NCBI GenBank assembly: GCA_017430925.1
Contig: JAFRMA010000101.1
Location: 1 to 45,259 of the forward strand
Length of the DNA stretch: 45,259 nt
From: Solobacterium sp.
GTDB taxonomy: Bacteria > Bacillota_I > Bacilli_A > Erysipelotrichales > Erysipelotrichaceae
Direction of reading: 5' to 3'
Numbering within the stretch: position 1 is the stretch's first letter; each line of letters starts with the position of its first letter. Shown piece after piece: positions 43,401 to 45,259 of the stretch. The position numbers and the translations under genes are program-made. The notes under the pieces are model-generated. The model was not told where the DNA came from and searched no databases. It saw nothing but the letters and a program-made list of their open reading frames with translations.

Positions 43401-45259
43401 GGAAGAAAGCGATGTCCTGTATGAGGATATCCCGGCGGATGGCATTATTCCGGATGGGATCTGGATTGCAGGAATCAAAAAGCCTGATTACAACGGTTCC
43501 AAACAGACGCAGACATTCAGAGTCTATGATCATACAACAATGCTTAAATCAGGCAAGGATTACACCGTATCCTACAAGAACAATACAAAAGCCTACACCG
43601 GTGTAGATGAGAATGGCATACCTGCCAATCCCAAGACAGCGCCTTCTGTCACGATCAAGATGAAGGGATTGTATAAAGGATCCAAGACGGTATACTTCAA
43701 TATCAACCCGGCAGATATCTCTGAATCAGTGATCTCACCGGTATCCGTGAGTTATAACCCGAAAGGACAGAAACCTTCACCTAAGGTCATTTGGAAGAAT
43801 AAGACACTGAAGAAGGGCACAGACTATACAGTCTCTTATATCGACAGTAGTGACAATGTCCTGAATACAGTCAAGGAGCCTGGTGAATACACGATTGTGA
43901 TCACCGGTAAAGGCAACTATGCGGGCAGCACGGCGGAGACAACGCTGATCGTAGCACCGGCAGACAAGACCCTGACACCTGTATCCAGACTGAAAGTCAC
44001 CTTCGATAAGAATACCTGTGTCTATAACAATGGTGAACCTGTTGTGCCGAAAGTTACGGTCAAGAACGGGAAGAAAGTACTGACAGAAGGAACCGACTAT
44101 ATCCTGACGATCCCGGAATACACAAAGACCGGTACAGGATATGTCACGATCGAAGGGATCGGTTCCTATACAGGTACCAGAAAAGACAAGTTCACGATCA
44201 CTGGTACGTCCATTGCGAAGCGTAAGGTGACTGGACTGACAACGGCAGAGTATGACGGCACAAAGAAAGAACTGACCGGATATGAGGTCTCTGGCCTGGT
44301 CAAGGATACAGATTATGAAGTCAGTTATCTGAATAATACGAATGCCGGAAAAGCCACGATCGTATTTAAGGGAGTGAATGCCTATACCGGTACACTGAAG
44401 AAGACATTCACGATCACGGCCCTGGATCTTACCAAGGCATACAATGCCGGAATGATCAGTTATAACGATGGTATTACCGCGGTGTACACGAAGAGCGGTG
44501 CGAAGCCGATCCCTGTGATCCGGTTCACGGCAGCCGACGGAACGGTAAAGACACTGCGAGAAAGTGTTGACTACAAGGTATCCTACGCCAACAACAAGAC
44601 TGTCACTAATAATGCGCAGATGATCGTCAAGGGAACCGGGAACTTCAAGGGAAGTATCACGATACCGTTCAGTATCACCAAGGCAGAACTGGCTGACTGT
44701 GTAACGATCAATGCCGGAGATAAGAAGGATACGAAGAAGGCGAACAACTTCAAACAAACAGTAAAGGTACTGGATGAGAACGGTAAAGTACTGAAGGTGA
44801 ATACAGACTATAAGCTGAGATATCTGTACGAAGATGGTACGGAAATACCTGCCAAGACGATCGTACCGCTGGGGACAGTGGTGATTGCAGAAGTTACTGC
44901 CGCAGACACAAGCCCTCTGTATACCGGAACGATCTGTACACAATACAGGATCGTACCTGCCGCAGAAGTCAAGGATATCAGTAAGGGATCCTTCAAGATC
45001 AAGAGGCAGGAGTATACCGGTAAAGCCGTAACGATCGATGAAGAAGATTTCAGCGTAATGAAGGTAAACAAGAAGGTGGTTCCGTTGGTCACGAGTGAAG
45101 CAGAAGACGGCTTTATGATCGTCGGTTACAGCAACAATATCCGCCAGGGTACCGCATATGTGACCTTGAAGGGCACAGGCAGTTACAGCGGTACGAAGGT
45201 CGTTTCCTTCGTGATCGGAAAGAGAACGATCGGTACCTTCTGGACAGGTATAATCAACC
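37447..45259 (+). CDS. Giant secreted BspA-like leucine-rich-repeat surface protein (3' end beyond window)
   Basis: At least 2,604 codons with no stop to the window edge; ATG 37447 follows GGAGG by 6 bases. A signal peptide (MYRFLAALLSLFLCLNTTFVPLVA) is followed by an acidic Glu/Pro/Thr region to about 37860. About 25 LRR_5 (TpLRR/BspA) repeats of 22-23 residues follow at about 37900-39740, of the type IPDSVTSIG..AF..CSSLTTIT, closed by VYYCGTEEEW. A carboxypeptidase-regulatory-like module (about 39885-40110, SPLEGVTVHYSS), long beta-rich regions, CARDB-like modules (about 42550-43120), a Big_2-like domain (about 43140-43380) and roughly 90-residue Ig-like repeats run to the edge. Such proteins mediate adhesion or matrix contact. 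An anchor would lie past the window. Confidence 0.88.
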   Translation, partial: MNNRMYRFLAALLSLFLCLNTTFVPLVAEREGDPSQSEDPAADIVEKASPEETADPEETVEPEETLDPTEEQPEVTETVEQGEIQEEFIDEEENTSNENESTSNNPDTNDSEEVNLDNSSVIDNPVTEEEQETSLDVTDPSDFKYEITDGEVKITQYTGSDSQVIIPSEIDGAPVVTIGSYTFNCCDSVISVTIPLGVINIDDYAFSVCRNLTSVSIPDSVTRIGNWAFDTCGLTTITIPGSVTSIGDGAFYECTSLSSVIIQDGVQSIGYKAFYMCSSLTTITIPGSVTSIGESAFYECTSLFSITLAEGVISIGAGAFDNCNSLSSIIIPDSVTSIGGDAFFRCSNIKKITIGKGITSIPDGTYYSYYGASSEWFRGCTSLEEVILPSTMTYIGKYAFRSCSSLATIEIPGSVTSIGEGAFAECSNLKKITIGEGITSIPDSIGETSSYWFRGCTSLEEVVLPDSLTSIGNGAFSGCSDLTTIIIPDSVTRIGSYVFYDCSSLETFIIPDNITNIDKYTFYNCSSLTTIEIPDSVTRIGDYVFSGCSSLVSIEIPESVINIGIDLFYECSSLSSVAFPEGITQIPAGALYYCSSLTSFDIPANVTRIGSYAFCGCNNLSSIIIPDNVEYIFNSAFASCSSLTTITIPEGVKNIDDFAFFGCSNLSSITLPESITSIGQGSFENCTSLSSITIPENVTRIGQESFKNCTSLTSITLPDKVTEIKWNAFNNCSDLAYIIIPVSVQEIKADAFLDCDKLKTVYYCGTEEEWDAIYSTDWGLRDDVVIIFNYVKLHFIDNPCIVVYASQSVNIPKGMYGILVRDMAGSPLEGVTVHYSSQEMETDSDGLAIFTMTANPPVITASKNGYITWTNQETNWKANDNRLEEIRLYGIDAEKYLLKKADFVGKTGSVDLLKNTKKIGVDLSKANNYINTGNMSKTIRIECEAVDPSGIEKYALIYGNNTICDSSDGALEIKKEDLSAGGDYYIGTQPKGSKDMYKTHINLSIFDLSKLSKTGFSIKSDKISISIGDNVPFVGGSTLSVKLPPNTIPYDIVVTDESLYIGVNCKLGETEEDIQKAKDKYYDLLKDVNKLGKSIKDPKKYNQKMKALAKKTNTMKFSLFKDIEWHIIGFGEADWSKSALKIQLIVSFRAKGSYEHMFLVPVVVTVPITLEIDWSAGADGINEVKVDYENWKVSGNVSIKPVFELEPFLGVGATEIVAAGIYGDGKIDGDIKIIGINPGLQTIDLEGSLSFRGYLGPWELKKKFAYGKWNLYTKNTVGTNSVPYTSMYHEEGEMDAKEFTVADTSYLYYTSNWLGNRMYAADRSVNELVLNSLQTGVYLNSQPVTTSDPDHIYLAFLKADPNTNHVSTAITSFDGNSWKEPVVIDNEAIMDDAPQLAVDNNGNLWAAYTRATDRYDKTDLSLLNYAQTRELVLARLNKNTFEVLEERVYPAEGFVYGQKLAVVDGQLILAWIDADVTDDNSVVNPGNGKVYQVTVTDNNDAPVLEGLSDQTIMEIEIGKYNGNTAVVCTVAENNGKETDLYLASEGILALLYSGVTGNVSYGNMPGSNTPDFVWNGIDTLRSLSGGEIEASGISGYYSLCDGLYYSSGVSDITENMEQYHTGFREILMTDEGYSNDVIQLLNTRYLENVSVQELHGIKYVIGLNTQADISDDLALDKDLVFGIITEINDLQISDYDIDESSVDAGTPVPLSLTITNNGNEPIYSINIDVNGQINTQDLTINAGESAVVTTTITYPESATEYRVAVTGAGKIETEERYLDNEISFVLGQSDLVLESTLLKSAERMGINAVITNTGNTVASGTLTIHNSEGTLIYSETFENLSKEDILNVDYWLSEEELAQAGEYATVTVQSDQEDADPGNNQAQISFEWDYELAVIDETYASVSLDQNEAYLKAGEYLSLNYSIDLEEFKDLPVTWDSSDEEVAIVDQNGNVQALSEGRTVITASIVDEGSVAECIVYVSKSGVVQEESDVLYEDIPADGIIPDGIWIAGIKKPDYNGSKQTQTFRVYDHTTMLKSGKDYTVSYKNNTKAYTGVDENGIPANPKTAPSVTIKMKGLYKGSKTVYFNINPADISESVISPVSVSYNPKGQKPSPKVIWKNKTLKKGTDYTVSYIDSSDNVLNTVKEPGEYTIVITGKGNYAGSTAETTLIVAPADKTLTPVSRLKVTFDKNTCVYNNGEPVVPKVTVKNGKKVLTEGTDYILTIPEYTKTGTGYVTIEGIGSYTGTRKDKFTITGTSIAKRKVTGLTTAEYDGTKKELTGYEVSGLVKDTDYEVSYLNNTNAGKATIVFKGVNAYTGTLKKTFTITALDLTKAYNAGMISYNDGITAVYTKSGAKPIPVIRFTAADGTVKTLRESVDYKVSYANNKTVTNNAQMIVKGTGNFKGSITIPFSITKAELADCVTINAGDKKDTKKANNFKQTVKVLDENGKVLKVNTDYKLRYLYEDGTEIPAKTIVPLGTVVIAEVTAADTSPLYTGTICTQYRIVPAAEVKDISKGSFKIKRQEYTGKAVTIDEEDFSVMKVNKKVVPLVTSEAEDGFMIVGYSNNIRQGTAYVTLKGTGSYSGTKVVSFVIGKRTIGTFWTGIIN
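38481..38840 (+). repeat. Near-duplicate DNA segments within the LRR region
   Basis: 38481-38612 and 38721-38840 are closely similar. Both encode CSN.KKITIG.GITSIPD, then a variable insert, then WFRGCTSLEEV. They mark a duplication of a three-repeat unit in which two repeats carry unusual insertions. Confidence 0.75.

Noticed and set aside
43777..44943. Long minus-strand frame (388 codons) inside the surface protein gene
   Set aside because: It is antisense to clear Ig-like repeats in frame on the plus strand. Its Ile/Arg/Cys-rich translation looks like a codon shadow.
1..45259. Prophage, integrative element, rRNA or tRNA genes
   Set aside because: Apart from the transposase tail I saw no integrase, phage structural genes, attachment repeats, rRNA or tRNA sequences. 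A tRNA scan was not possible.

Overview
The window comes from a low-to-moderate GC Bacillota (Firmicutes) bacterium. The evidence is the block cysS-mrnC-rlmB-(sigH-like) behind a T-box leader, strong Shine-Dalgarno sites, type III glutamine synthetase, CcpA-type cre boxes and a BspA-like surface protein. An Erysipelotrichia-like gut or oral lineage is my guess; the sequence alone does not settle it.

Layout. 1-200: end of a probable IS110-type transposase. 281-3702: a secreted CHAP-domain protein divergent from a membrane protein with a cytoplasmic HTH and RCC1-like, FN3 and Pro/Thr-rich outer domains, overlapped by a small GYF_2 protein. 3723-7027: Cys-specific T-box leader, cysS, mrnC, rlmB and a SigH-like sigma factor. 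7089-9188: a class I amidotransferase-fold hydrolase and a MATE exporter. 9379-17208: three paralogous family 5 substrate-binding lipoproteins, with an alanyl-tRNA editing protein and an MBL-fold hydrolase between them. 17275-22506 (minus): pyrG-glnN-guaA, which joins glutamine synthesis to two glutamine-consuming enzymes behind a leader terminator. 22725-28945 (minus): a molybdenum-cofactor region. 29107-37070: a ceramidase-like hydrolase, a complete Opp/Dpp permease, a peroxiredoxin-like protein, a second MBL hydrolase and a small membrane protein. 37447-45259: a very large secreted leucine-rich-repeat protein, still open at the window edge.

The most interesting part is 22725-28945. A FAD/NAD reductase, a DMSO-reductase-family molybdoenzyme and a four-cluster ferredoxin overlap as one transcription unit. 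They are followed by a structured leader (P1 helix, GNRA hairpin, terminal terminator) that resembles a riboswitch, possibly of the Moco class. Behind it lie an ECF S-component-like membrane protein, a membrane-anchored protein resembling the sulfite-oxidase molybdopterin domain, and a protein fusing an aminoglycoside/choline-kinase-like domain to a MobA-like nucleotidyltransferase. No moa/moe genes are visible here. I propose, as inference only, that these three genes import and re-activate an external molybdopterin-type compound (kinase, then guanylyltransferase) to supply the adjacent molybdoenzyme.

A second theme is a dispersed peptide-type transporter. The permease operon has no binding protein beside it, but its promoter and those of two of the three orphan binding proteins carry the same AGCGCT-centred operator, so they are probably one regulon under carbon catabolite control.
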